A DNA stretch of 60,221 nt. Source: an uncultured Chthonomonas sp. (lineage in GTDB: Bacteria > Armatimonadota > Chthonomonadetes > Chthonomonadales > CAJBBX01). The DNA lies in the NCBI GenBank assembly GCA_903951425.1, contig CAJBBX010000017.1, positions 1-60,221 on the forward strand. The letters run 5' to 3'. The translations under genes were made by a program, and so were the position numbers. The stretch's first letter is position 1; each line of letters opens with the position of its first letter. Shown piece by piece: positions 1 through 7,173 of the stretch. The notes beneath the pieces are model-generated. The model made no database searches and was not told where the DNA came from. It saw only the letters and a program-made list of their open reading frames with translations.

Positions 1-30
1 CCTGCCGGGCTCGGGCACGGAAGCGCGGCG

Positions 31-66
31 GCGTATGCGACCGTGGCCTCGATACGCCTGTCCGCC
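31..66 (+). repeat. Dispersed intergenic repeat, copy A
   Basis: This stretch reads gcgta-tgcgaccgtgg-c-ctcgatacgcctg. The reverse complement of 60173-60203 is almost the same, with about three differences. The two copies lie in opposite orientation at the two ends of the window, both outside genes. They look like members of a dispersed intergenic repeat family; two copies are too few to define the unit. Confidence 0.55.
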
Positions 67-151
67 CGGTGGCGAACAGGCACTCGACCGACGGTCTGGG
101 GCTTACGGCCATGCAACCGGTGGCGCGTGTGGTCGCCGGTTGCCCTTGATG

Positions 152-178
152 GTCGTCCTGAACGAAGTGCAGGACCCC
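152..178 (+). repeat. Degenerate GTCATCCTGA-type intergenic repeat
   Basis: The sequence gtcgtcctgaacgaag followed by tgcaggacccc is a diverged version of the unit at 59995-60026 (gtcatcctgacgcgaagcgg, then aaggatcccc). It lies in the gene-free stretch 1-210. I see no coding capacity there, although the readthrough frame of the HepT-like gene runs down to 211. Confidence 0.4.
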
Positions 179-300
179 GACTCAGTCGCAGCGGTGGCTT
201 GCCATGGCGGTTACGCCTCGTCCCCGGCAGCATCGGCAACAGCAGGGAGTAGGGCGCGCACGGCTACCGCGATCGGGGGCACGGTCCGGACGGCAGTCTG

Positions 301-570
301 TCACACGATGCCGTAGTCGATGCCGTGGTAGGCGTGGATGTACAGGTTGCGCAGCCGCGCCAGGTCTCGCCAGGGAATGTCGGGGTTGGCCAGCTTGGAG
401 GGTTCAGGCAACTGGGGCGATGCCTCGCCGCTGATCTCAATCTCCCGGACAACTGCGGCCTGCGTCTTCCTGTCGGCCATGAAGTCGGCGCGGGACATGC
501 CGGCAGTGTAGTCGGCCATGCGCGCCGACGCCTCGACGATGTCCAGCAGGAACGCGTCACTGCTGCGCAT
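301..570 (-). CDS. HepT-like HEPN RNase toxin, truncated by an in-frame TGA
   Basis: This 89-residue product matches the HEPN/HepT (DUF86) toxins, RNases that are neutralised by a partner nucleotidyltransferase. The RX4HXY active-site motif is present as RNLYIHAY (Arg74, His79, Tyr81). The gene overlaps the 3' end of the MNT gene by 14 bases, the usual arrangement. Translation stops at TGA 303-301, just after GIDYGIV, where relatives normally continue with Trp and a last helix. Reading on in the same frame gives QTAVRTVPPIAVAVRALLPA and a TAA at 213-211, for about 119 residues in total, the normal family length. A single TGG-to-TGA change, or a sequencing error, therefore explains the truncation. 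Activity is uncertain. Confidence 0.75.
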   Translation of the reverse strand: MRSSDAFLLDIVEASARMADYTAGMSRADFMADRKTQAAVVREIEISGEASPQLPEPSKLANPDIPWRDLARLRNLYIHAYHGIDYGIV

Positions 571-874
571 AGACCGCCCTGGACGTGCCGAGAACCTCGC
601 CGCGGACGATGGCGTTGCAGCTCTGCTCCAGCCCTGCCCGGCTGACCAGGTCCACGGGCCGCCCCAGGATCGCTGCCGCATCGTCCTGCATGTGCAGCAG
701 GTCGAGCAAGTCCCACTCGGCATCCGGCGTGAAGGTGACCAGGAGGTCAACGTCGCTGTCGCGGCGGAAGTCGTCGCGAAGCACGGAACCGAAGACGGCA
801 AGCTCAGTGATGGCCCATCGCCGACGGAAACGGCGCATCTCCGGGCTATCGAGGTCGATCCCATGAGGTTGCAT
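557..874 (-). CDS. MntA-like minimal nucleotidyltransferase antitoxin
   Basis: This 105-residue protein has the minimal nucleotidyltransferase signature: Gly29-Ser30, ten residues, then Asp41-Val-Asp43-Leu-Leu-Val. In characterised MntA-HepT pairs the enzyme adds AMP to the Tyr of the HepT RX4HXY motif and silences the RNase; that role is inferred here from the neighbour. The start at 874 is preceded by GGAG at good spacing; longer upstream extensions in this frame lack homology. Stop and start overlap the HepT-like gene, which supports co-translation. The antitoxin frame is intact while the toxin frame is interrupted. Confidence 0.8.
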   Translation of the reverse strand: MQPHGIDLDSPEMRRFRRRWAITELAVFGSVLRDDFRRDSDVDLLVTFTPDAEWDLLDLLHMQDDAAAILGRPVDLVSRAGLEQSCNAIVRGEVLGTSRAVYAQQ

Positions 875-1042
875 TCCTTGCTCCCGGCACATTATACAGC
901 GGGAAGGGCGGCCGCGCGATACGGACGGCCCTCCCGCCGGCGCCGCGCCGCACCACGGCGCCGAACGACGCTTGCGCGCGCCGCGTATGGGACCGTTGTG
1001 GCCCTTGCTCGAACGTGTGCGGCCCCACGAAAGGATCAACGG

Positions 1043-2215
1043 ATGAACCCTCTTGCACCGATCCTCGCCCTCGCGCTGATCTCGCCCGCCAACCAGCCGT
1101 CCCGAGGCGCCGACCAGTCGTTTCTGGGCATCTTCGCGGAGACCTCCGTGATGAAGATGGCGGGCATGCCGGCCATGCCCGAAATCCCCGACATGCCGGA
1201 GTTGCCTGACCTCTCCGACCTCAAGCTGCCGGATGGCGTGAAGCTGCCGGGAGGGCTCAAGCTGCCCGGCGGCGGGGCGCCCGCGGGCATGATGATCCCC
1301 GGCAAGCCGCAGCGCAAGCTGGAGGTCCGCCTCTGGTCTCCGGGCCTCGCACCGGCCGACGCGACGGCGGCTCTCGCGGTGCCGGGGGGCCTGAAGCTGG
1401 GCAAGAAGCTCGACCTGGCGCTCTACCGCCCGAAGCCCGAGGAGTCGGCCGGCGGCGGAAGCGAAACGCCGGGCGGCATGGCGGCGAGCTTCACCATCAA
1501 GCGCTACTGGGGCTCGTCACCCACCGTGAAGCCCGGCCAGCCCGAGGTCATCACGTTCGACGGCCTCACCGCCGAGCAGAAGGCGGCCTTCCGAGAGCAG
1601 GCCCGGCAGCCCAACGCGGCCCGCTCCTACTTCTACAAGCCCGACTGGACCACCGGCTACTGGCCCGCGGGCAAGGCGCCGGCCGGGATCGCCAAGGGCG
1701 CCGAGTTGGAGGGCCACTACGTCCTGGCAAGCACCTACACCGGCAACGTCGAGATCGATGTGCCGGCAAAGGTGAACTTCCTGGACCCCATCGAGTTCAG
1801 CGCGCCGGACCTCGCCGAACTGCCCGACCTGACGGCCGCGCTGGGGTTCCGCTGGAAGGCCGTGCCCAACGTCCTCGGCTACCACATGCAGGTCATGGGT
1901 ATCCAGGGCAAGAACACCCTCATCATCTGGAGCTCGTCGGAGATCAAGACCGCGCCCGGCAACACGGTGGACTACATGCAGATGGCCGATGTCATCAAGG
2001 GCGTGAAGGAGACCTCCATGATGGCGCAGGACCGCGTGGACGTCACCGTGCCGGCCGACATCTTCGCCGACTGCGACATGGTCTTCGGCACGATGGTGGG
2101 CTTCGGCCCCGGCGCGGCGCTCCCCGAGGGTCAGCCGCTGCCCCGCGTCCAGACCAAGTCCACCGTGCAGCTCATGCTCGGAGGGAAGCTGATGAAGGAG
2201 GGCATGAAGCCCTGA
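1043..2215 (+). CDS. Secreted protein with proline-every-third segment and Fn3-like motif
   Basis: I do not recognise the family. The 390-residue product starts at an ATG preceded by AAAGGA. It has a short hydrophobic N-terminus (LAPILALALI) that could be a signal peptide. Residues 42-55 run MPAMPEIPDMPELP, with proline at every third position, followed by two GxKLPG units, so a stiff extended linker is likely. Later, FRWKAVPNVLGYHMQVMG resembles the fibronectin type III pattern W-x-x-V-x-x-x-x-x-Y. The reading frame extends upstream to 518 without a stop, but that part is out-of-frame overlap with the HEPN/MNT genes and is not credible. The last 53 codons and 30 bases beyond the stop are duplicated at 8699-8872. 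Confidence 0.65.
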   Translation: MNPLAPILALALISPANQPSRGADQSFLGIFAETSVMKMAGMPAMPEIPDMPELPDLSDLKLPDGVKLPGGLKLPGGGAPAGMMIPGKPQRKLEVRLWSPGLAPADATAALAVPGGLKLGKKLDLALYRPKPEESAGGGSETPGGMAASFTIKRYWGSSPTVKPGQPEVITFDGLTAEQKAAFREQARQPNAARSYFYKPDWTTGYWPAGKAPAGIAKGAELEGHYVLASTYTGNVEIDVPAKVNFLDPIEFSAPDLAELPDLTAALGFRWKAVPNVLGYHMQVMGIQGKNTLIIWSSSEIKTAPGNTVDYMQMADVIKGVKETSMMAQDRVDVTVPADIFADCDMVFGTMVGFGPGAALPEGQPLPRVQTKSTVQLMLGGKLMKEGMKP

Positions 2216-2245
2216 CGGCCGCGGACCGCCGACGCGGGGGCGCGG
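2054..2245 (+). repeat. Segmental duplication, source copy (192 bp)
   Basis: This segment covers the last 53 codons of the 1043-2215 gene and 30 bases past its stop. It matches 8699-8872 except for one G-to-A change and an 18-base segment (from about 2096) that the second copy lacks. The missing segment is bounded by the short direct repeat cttcgg, a typical slippage deletion. Confidence 0.9.
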
Positions 2246-2285
2246 AGCCCGCCCGGTGACGTGCCGCGCCGGGCTGATCCACCTT

Positions 2286-2349
2286 CGGGCGCGTCGCCCG
2301 GGCCGTACTCACCGGACGCCGGGCAGGGGCGTGCAGCGCACTGCCCGGC
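2286..2349. terminator. Two hairpins between convergent genes
   Basis: Between the convergent ends at 2215 (plus) and 2349 (minus) lie two hairpins. One is CGGGCG-cgt-CGCCCG at 2286-2300. The other is GCCGGGCA at 2318-2325 pairing with TGCCCGGC at 2342-2349 over a 16-base loop, and it reaches the pseudopilin stop codon. There is no clear U-tract, so termination is an inference from position and symmetry. Confidence 0.45.
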
Positions 2350-3098
2350 TACCAATCGCCTGTGATGGACTGGTGGTAGTGGGCATCCGAGGCCGGGAGG
2401 TCGAGGACCCAGTTGCCATACTCGATGGCGCCGAGGGTCCGGTGTGTCGCGTGTCCGTCCGCGAAGACAAGATCGATGCCGCCGAGATGCCAGGCGGTTG
2501 GTTTGGTGCAATCCCCCTCGTAGCAGCCGCGACCGATGCGGTCCCAGATCAGGCTGGAACAACCGCCAGTACAGCTGGAGCAACCGGTGTGGCAGTCGAT
2601 CCACGGATTGTAGCCGTCACAGAACAACACCAACCGCGCCGGCTGATCGATGCGCGCCGCGGGTATGTCGGCGAGGTCGTAGTTGCACGAGTAGCTCCCT
2701 CGCCGGGGCCGATGTGTATCGAGCGCCGGGTTGGTGGTGCTGAGGTCCCATCCGAGCCGCGAGGGGCAACCGAACAGCGCCTCGGTTCTCAGGTATGGAA
2801 CAAGGGCCCAGAGCGTCGTGTACCGTTTGCCGTCGGGACCGGCGCCGGACGACCCGGCGAAGGCTGTGTATGCCCCACCGGGCGTCCGGTCGTCGTAATC
2901 CTGAACGTACATAAGCCAGGCCTGCGCCATTTGCCGGAGGTTCGAGACGCACGCGGCCCGGCGTGCCGTCTCCCGCGCCGCCGCGAAGGCCGGGAACAGC
3001 AGAGCAGCCAGCACGGCGATCACCGCGACCACGGTCAGCAGCTCGACGAGGGTGAGCCCCGACGAGGCGATGCGTCTAGTCGTTGGCAGGGCGGGCAT
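2349..3098 (-). CDS. Cysteine-rich pseudopilin with prepilin-type N-terminus
   Basis: This 249-residue protein has a type II secretion/type IV pilus prepilin N-terminus: a basic leader, then SG-LTLVELL with Glu5, then a 20-residue hydrophobic helix ending FPAFAAARE. The following NLRQMAQAWLMYVQDYDDR and the late WHLGGIDLVFADGHA are typical of the abundant pseudopilins of Armatimonadota and Planctomycetota. Unusual here is a dense cysteine block around residues 180-207 (CHTGCSSCTGGC, then GCYEGDC), suggesting disulfide or metal binding. The ATG at 3098 lies inside the end of the upstream transglycosylase gene (23-base overlap), so the two are probably co-translated. It is the last gene of the cluster starting with the DsbA-like gene. 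Confidence 0.85.
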   Translation of the reverse strand: MPALPTTRRIASSGLTLVELLTVVAVIAVLAALLFPAFAAARETARRAACVSNLRQMAQAWLMYVQDYDDRTPGGAYTAFAGSSGAGPDGKRYTTLWALVPYLRTEALFGCPSRLGWDLSTTNPALDTHRPRRGSYSCNYDLADIPAARIDQPARLVLFCDGYNPWIDCHTGCSSCTGGCSSLIWDRIGRGCYEGDCTKPTAWHLGGIDLVFADGHATHRTLGAIEYGNWVLDLPASDAHYHQSITGDW

Positions 3099-4074
3099 CG
3101 TTCCGCTCCCAAGCGAATGTGAGTTCCGCGAGGCGAGCCCGTTCAAGCTCGGCTTCGGAGTACCGAGACGGACGGTAGCGCCGCAAGCGGGCGAGCGCCC
3201 GAGAGCGACAGGCATCGACGAGCCTGTGCGTCACCTCCGGCACGGCCCTGGGCGGACGGGGCGGCAGAGATGCGAGAAATGCCGCCTCCGACAGAGTGAG
3301 GTTGATCGCCTTCTTGCCGAAGTAGGTGCGCGCCGCATCGCGGACACCCATCGCGCCCAGGCCGAAGTCGGTATGACCCAGGTAGAGCACGAGTACCTCC
3401 TCCTTGGTCAGTAGATGATCCACACAGAGCGCGAGCGGTACCTCACACAGCTTGCGCCAGACGGTCCGGTCCCTGGTCAGGAACTCGCAGCGCGTCGCCT
3501 GCATGGTGATCGTCGAGCCGCCGCGACGGAAGGAGCCCGCCTGGATATTAAACCGGATGGCGCGATGGAGGGCCACCCAGTCGACGCCGGAATGCCGGTA
3601 GTAGTGGCGGTCCTCGCTCGCGACAATGCTGTCGAGCATGGGCGCCGACACCTCCGACAACTGAACCCACCCCGGTCCTGCGACCGCGTCTCGGCATGCC
3701 AGGACACGCCGTCGGACAACCGCGTACGCTCCACCGCATCCAGCCGCGGCAACAACCGCCAAGACGATCAGCGTAAGCGGGCGCCTCGCCCGCCGGGACC
3801 GGCAGGCGCGACCTGACTGCCGCTGTGGACGAACCAGGCGGAGGACACAGCCGGTCGTGATGGTGACACCGAGCAACGGGACCAGAGCCGTGTAGGGGAA
3901 TGGCGCATCGATCGGCCACAGAGCCCACGCCCCTGCCTGCCATATGACGCCCGCCGCGGTCGCGCCAACGCCGACGGTGCGGCCAATGTGGCGCTGACGT
4001 GACGGGCCGTGTCGCGTCGCCGTTCCTGCGTCCGCCCGAGGCGGGTCAGGTTGTGGTCTGTCTCGGCTCATCAC
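3076..4074 (-). CDS. Monofunctional GT51 peptidoglycan transglycosylase
   Basis: This 332-residue product belongs to glycosyltransferase family 51, which polymerises lipid II into glycan strands at the outer face of the inner membrane. Diagnostic motifs are ASEDRHYYRHSGVDW with catalytic Glu154, RRGGSTITMQ, RKLCE with the second conserved Glu211, and the YLG...FGLGAMGVRDAARTYFGK segment. There is no transpeptidase domain. The N-terminus seems to carry two or three membrane segments (about 35-52, 60-80, 99-120) instead of the single anchor usual for MtgA. Start is GTG 4074 or ATG 4071; both lie inside the upstream ligase gene. Its place between a glycan-ligase homologue and a pseudopilin suggests local wall remodelling rather than bulk synthesis. 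Confidence 0.85.
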   Translation of the reverse strand: MMSRDRPQPDPPRADAGTATRHGPSRQRHIGRTVGVGATAAGVIWQAGAWALWPIDAPFPYTALVPLLGVTITTGCVLRLVRPQRQSGRACRSRRARRPLTLIVLAVVAAAGCGGAYAVVRRRVLACRDAVAGPGWVQLSEVSAPMLDSIVASEDRHYYRHSGVDWVALHRAIRFNIQAGSFRRGGSTITMQATRCEFLTRDRTVWRKLCEVPLALCVDHLLTKEEVLVLYLGHTDFGLGAMGVRDAARTYFGKKAINLTLSEAAFLASLPPRPPRAVPEVTHRLVDACRSRALARLRRYRPSRYSEAELERARLAELTFAWERNDARPAND

Positions 4075-5383
4075 AGGCGGCGCCCACCCTCATAGTGAGA
4101 CCAAGCAGAGACCCGATGAGCATATTGCCGCAACTGAAGTCGCTGAGGCCGAAGAGGGTGTTGAACATGCCGGCGCAGGCAACAGAGACCCAGACGGCGG
4201 CGACGCCGTCAGCCCATGGCGACTGCGAGTCTCGCAACGTCCGGCACACGAACCAGGCCAAACCCGCGATCAGCAACGCGCCTACGATGCCCATTTCGGC
4301 AAGCCAGAACAGGGCTTGGTTGTGTGGGTCAATCAGCGAGACGTTGGTTGGCCTTCCGGCTATCTCGATCTGTACTGGAAGGGACAGTCGGCCCACGCCG
4401 ACGCCTTCAAACCAGTGGTGACCAAACGCCAGGGCGCCGGCCTTCATGAGCTCGGCGCGGCCCTTAACTGATCGAGCCGAGGAGGCGGCATTGACCGGGC
4501 CGGTACCTCGCACGAGGAACACGACGAGTAGCACACCGAGGGCCATGATCCAACCCACCCAACGGCGACGGGCCGGCACACGCCTGCTCACGAGCCACAG
4601 CATGGCCGCCAGGCCGGCGGCCACGCCGGAGCGCTCCCACGTGAGCATCAACGCCGCCAGCAGGGCCGCAGTGGCGACCATCGTGAACGTCCTTGCACCC
4701 GTCGTGGGCGCCGCCAAGACGCCCTGAACCGCGAGCGGCAGGACGAACACGGGCACCAGGAAGAGCATGGCGGGTGTTCCGAACGACCCGCCGGCACGGA
4801 TCACGTCGCCGGACACGAACCGGTCCAACCCCATAATCCGATAGGTGATCGCGATGACGCTTTGGAGCAGCCCGCACGCGACCAACGCTAGGAGGTAGCC
4901 CTCGATGCGGGGCAAGAGACGGGCGGCGGCGAGACCGCACGCATAGCCCAGAAGAAGGCAGCCCTCCCGAAGCACCACCGAATCGGGTGAAGACGGCGCC
5001 AGGATGACCGCCGCGGTCAGGCTCAGCCACGCGCCGGTTGCCAGCCAGAGGCCGAACGGGCCCTGTCGTCTGGACGAGATCGGGTAGTAGGACCCAAAGG
5101 CCAGCGTGGCCAGGGCGAGCGCGGCTGCGCCAGCGCCGCGGGCGCCCCCGAGGCCGAAGTAGTGAAGATGAACGTCGCGCCACTGGTCGAGCCACCGCGG
5201 GACCGTGTTCGGCGCCAGGTAAGCTCGAAAGATCAGTAGCACAACGACCGCGCTGACCGCCGTTCGACCGAACCGAACAAGCTTTGGGGCGAGGTGACGA
5301 CCAGGGCCATGATGCGCTTCACCCGTACCCGATGCGAACGCGGCGCCGGTCTGTCTCAGATCGGTGGACAGAACGCCGCTCAA
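4046..5383 (-). CDS. O-antigen ligase / Wzy-like polytopic membrane protein
   Basis: The 445-residue product is almost entirely hydrophobic, with about ten to twelve predicted membrane segments. Near the C-terminus it carries the family motif in SLIDPHNQALFWLAEMGIVG, seen in O-antigen ligases, Wzy polymerases and pilin-glycosylating PglL enzymes. They move undecaprenol-linked glycans to an acceptor outside the membrane. The best start is TTG 5383, overlapping the TGA of the upstream gene (TTGA) and preceded by GAAGAGG; no ATG or GTG exists in frame until far into the protein. Longer upstream readings run through the previous gene and are spurious. With pseudopilin and cysteine-rich proteins beside it, protein glycosylation is as likely as lipopolysaccharide ligation. 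Confidence 0.8.
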   Translation of the reverse strand: MSGVLSTDLRQTGAAFASGTGEAHHGPGRHLAPKLVRFGRTAVSAVVVLLIFRAYLAPNTVPRWLDQWRDVHLHYFGLGGARGAGAAALALATLAFGSYYPISSRRQGPFGLWLATGAWLSLTAAVILAPSSPDSVVLREGCLLLGYACGLAAARLLPRIEGYLLALVACGLLQSVIAITYRIMGLDRFVSGDVIRAGGSFGTPAMLFLVPVFVLPLAVQGVLAAPTTGARTFTMVATAALLAALMLTWERSGVAAGLAAMLWLVSRRVPARRRWVGWIMALGVLLVVFLVRGTGPVNAASSARSVKGRAELMKAGALAFGHHWFEGVGVGRLSLPVQIEIAGRPTNVSLIDPHNQALFWLAEMGIVGALLIAGLAWFVCRTLRDSQSPWADGVAAVWVSVACAGMFNTLFGLSDFSCGNMLIGSLLGLTMRVGAACDEPRQTTT

Positions 5384-6459
5384 GGCGTCTGCCTCTTCCG
5401 CCAGACACCCCAAACTACCGCGAGAACCGCGAGGACACAGAGGCCGACGACACCGGTGTTGATGGGGGGGCGGACGCGCCTGGCGGCTTCGCTCGCGACA
5501 TCGACTCCCCTGCTCCGCTGCTCTTGCAGCGGCCCCTGGCCAGGCTCGTACAGGAAGGTCCGGACGGCGCTTCCGGCCGCGTCGGTCACGTTCGCGTGCC
5601 TTGACAGGTACGTGGCCGGGTCGTAGGCGTTCGGTTGGAGTGGCCGTTCGACGGCATGCTCCAGCTCGTATGTCACCTCTCGGACGAGGTCGGTTGGACC
5701 AGCGGCCGTCCGGACTCCGTATCCACGGAGCCTGGCACTCGTGGCCAGCCAGACACCGGAGAACCGCTTGTGACTGAAGAACTCCCAAAGGGACCCAATA
5801 TGCGGTGAAGGTATCTCGAAGGTCGTGTACCACAGCACCTTCGGGGCGCCGTGCGTGGGGACAAGGGCTACAGACGCGGCGTGATTCCAGGCCCTGGTGC
5901 GCGCCGCCATGCCGTCGTCGGCCCACATGCCGTACTCGCGCTCCAGCCCTGGCGCGTTGAACAGGGACGGCGAGACATACCTGCTTTCCGTCGCCAGTTG
6001 CGGGGCGAGCGCCTTCGCGACGCCCGCCAGGTGCTTCGAAGGGATGCCATGGGTGAGCATGGGCGCAAACGGGATGCCGACACCCGGGAGCGGACAGAGC
6101 CACAGGCGATGGACATCGAAGCCGGGTTGGATCATGGCGATCCGGGAACCGGTCTCGGCTTCGTAGGTCTCCCTTCCGTCGAACAACTCCGTGACCGTGC
6201 GCCCGGTGGATAGGTCCTCGCGCCGGTACAGCAGGCTCTTGCCATCAAAGGAAAGCGTCAGGCGCAGACGGTACGCATGGAACGAGCCGTCATGGAAAGC
6301 CCTGGCACGCACGCCGTAAGCCAGCGTGAAGGGCTGCCTGAGCTGAAGGCGGCGCATTCTGGGGGCTGGAGGTACGGCCATGCTCCGGTGCTGACCGAAC
6401 CCCGGGGCCGGCAGCAACGCACCGATCGCGCACACAACGGCTACTGCGGACCCTCTCAT
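5380..6459 (-). CDS. Secreted protein with C-terminal membrane anchor, unknown family
   Basis: I do not recognise this 359-residue protein. It has a signal peptide (AVAVVCAIGALLPAPGFGQ), a large soluble region, and a C-terminal hydrophobic helix (residues about 332-350) ending in a basic tail RKRQTP, so the body should sit outside the membrane with a short cytoplasmic tail. The soluble part has repeated beta-like patches such as YRLRLTLSFDGKSLLYRRED that recall LolA-type folds, but this is weak. A strong GGGAGGTG ribosome site precedes the ATG. Its stop overlaps the ligase start, so the two are translationally coupled. Confidence 0.7.
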   Translation of the reverse strand: MRGSAVAVVCAIGALLPAPGFGQHRSMAVPPAPRMRRLQLRQPFTLAYGVRARAFHDGSFHAYRLRLTLSFDGKSLLYRREDLSTGRTVTELFDGRETYEAETGSRIAMIQPGFDVHRLWLCPLPGVGIPFAPMLTHGIPSKHLAGVAKALAPQLATESRYVSPSLFNAPGLEREYGMWADDGMAARTRAWNHAASVALVPTHGAPKVLWYTTFEIPSPHIGSLWEFFSHKRFSGVWLATSARLRGYGVRTAAGPTDLVREVTYELEHAVERPLQPNAYDPATYLSRHANVTDAAGSAVRTFLYEPGQGPLQEQRSRGVDVASEAARRVRPPINTGVVGLCVLAVLAVVWGVWRKRQTP

Positions 6460-6633
6460 GTGATCGACACCTCCCTCACCTGCCCGAGGAACGGTTCACG
6501 GCCAACCGTCGCCCACTCAGGATGCAGGCTGTCACTGCCGTGCCGTCGAGCGGTTGATGGCAACGTCTCGGGCAAGCGTCCTGACGTGGGCTGCGGGGCC
6601 GGCGTACCGACACGTCCCGCGCGGAAACCGCAT

Positions 6634-6674
6634 GACTGCCCTTCTGGGGCGGTACCACAGCCATCAGGGCAGTC
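6634..6674 (-). terminator. Hairpin at the stop codon of the 12-cysteine gene
   Basis: GACTGCCCT at 6634-6642 and AGGGCAGTC at 6666-6674 form a perfect 9-bp stem with a 23-base loop. The stop codon of the cysteine-rich gene (6675-6673) lies in the stem. The next gene starts 213 bases later. A partial terminator or an mRNA-stabilising end that raises the amount of the cysteine-rich protein relative to downstream genes is plausible. There is no U-tract. Confidence 0.45.
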
Positions 6675-7137
6675 ACTCCGAGCAGCGACCGGCGGGGTCG
6701 TTGTACCAAGCTGTGTAGCAGTAGGCAGTCTGCGAGCCGTTCGGCATGCACGCCCAGTCGGTCACTGGGTGCCAAGGCACATTCCAGCACTCCCCCCCAA
6801 TGCCGACGTAGTAGCAGTTGAAAGTCCACGACTGGGTCTGCCATCGGTTCTGAGTCCAGGGCGACTGGCTGCCGGTACACCAGAGGCCCGTCCCCGGCTC
6901 TGCGCATCGCCCCGGAACACATAAATCGTTGCTGCATTCAATGGCCGAGTGTACATAGAACTGTTGAGAGCAGTAGGTGTCGCTGAAGCAATTAGGCGCC
7001 GCGGTCAGGATTGCGCCACCTGGACCGCCAGGGACCCTTTGGGATGGATAGGCCGTAAGGCATCCGTCCGCCCAGGCAGCAACCGATATCGCCAGCATGA
7101 CGGATACGTATAGCGATGTAGCTGTTGTATATTTCAA
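6673..7137 (-). CDS. Small secreted protein with 12 cysteines
   Basis: This 154-residue protein has a signal peptide ending AAWA and then a mature part of about 130 residues with 12 cysteines, an even number that could form six disulfides. It is also rich in Trp, Tyr and Gly and poor in Lys, as in tightly cross-linked extracellular domains. I do not recognise the family. The start is TTG 7137, supported by a very strong AGGAGGG site eight bases upstream; no in-frame ATG lies nearby. The preceding gene, 36 bases upstream, encodes a DsbA-like oxidoreductase, an obvious candidate for its oxidative folding. The upstream sequence is AT-rich compared with its surroundings. It may be the main product of the cluster. 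Confidence 0.75.
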   Translation of the reverse strand: MKYTTATSLYVSVMLAISVAAWADGCLTAYPSQRVPGGPGGAILTAAPNCFSDTYCSQQFYVHSAIECSNDLCVPGRCAEPGTGLWCTGSQSPWTQNRWQTQSWTFNCYYVGIGGECWNVPWHPVTDWACMPNGSQTAYCYTAWYNDPAGRCSE

Positions 7138-7173
7138 ATGTGTATCCCTCCTATTGCCGATGGTCTCGCTGCT

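Noticed and set aside
301-303. TGA as a sense codon for Trp in the HepT-like gene
   Set aside because: Several well-supported genes in the window end in TGA and Trp is coded by TGG throughout, so reassignment is not supported; mutation or error is simpler.
518-1042. Long N-terminal extension of the secreted protein gene
   Set aside because: It lies over the MNT/HEPN genes in another frame, has no conservation pattern, and the ATG at 1043 has its own ribosome site and leader.
6476-6937. 153-codon frame overlapping the 12-Cys gene
   Set aside because: Its N-terminal part is a shifted reading of the Cys-rich gene and the rest covers the gap without a ribosome site or recognisable motif.
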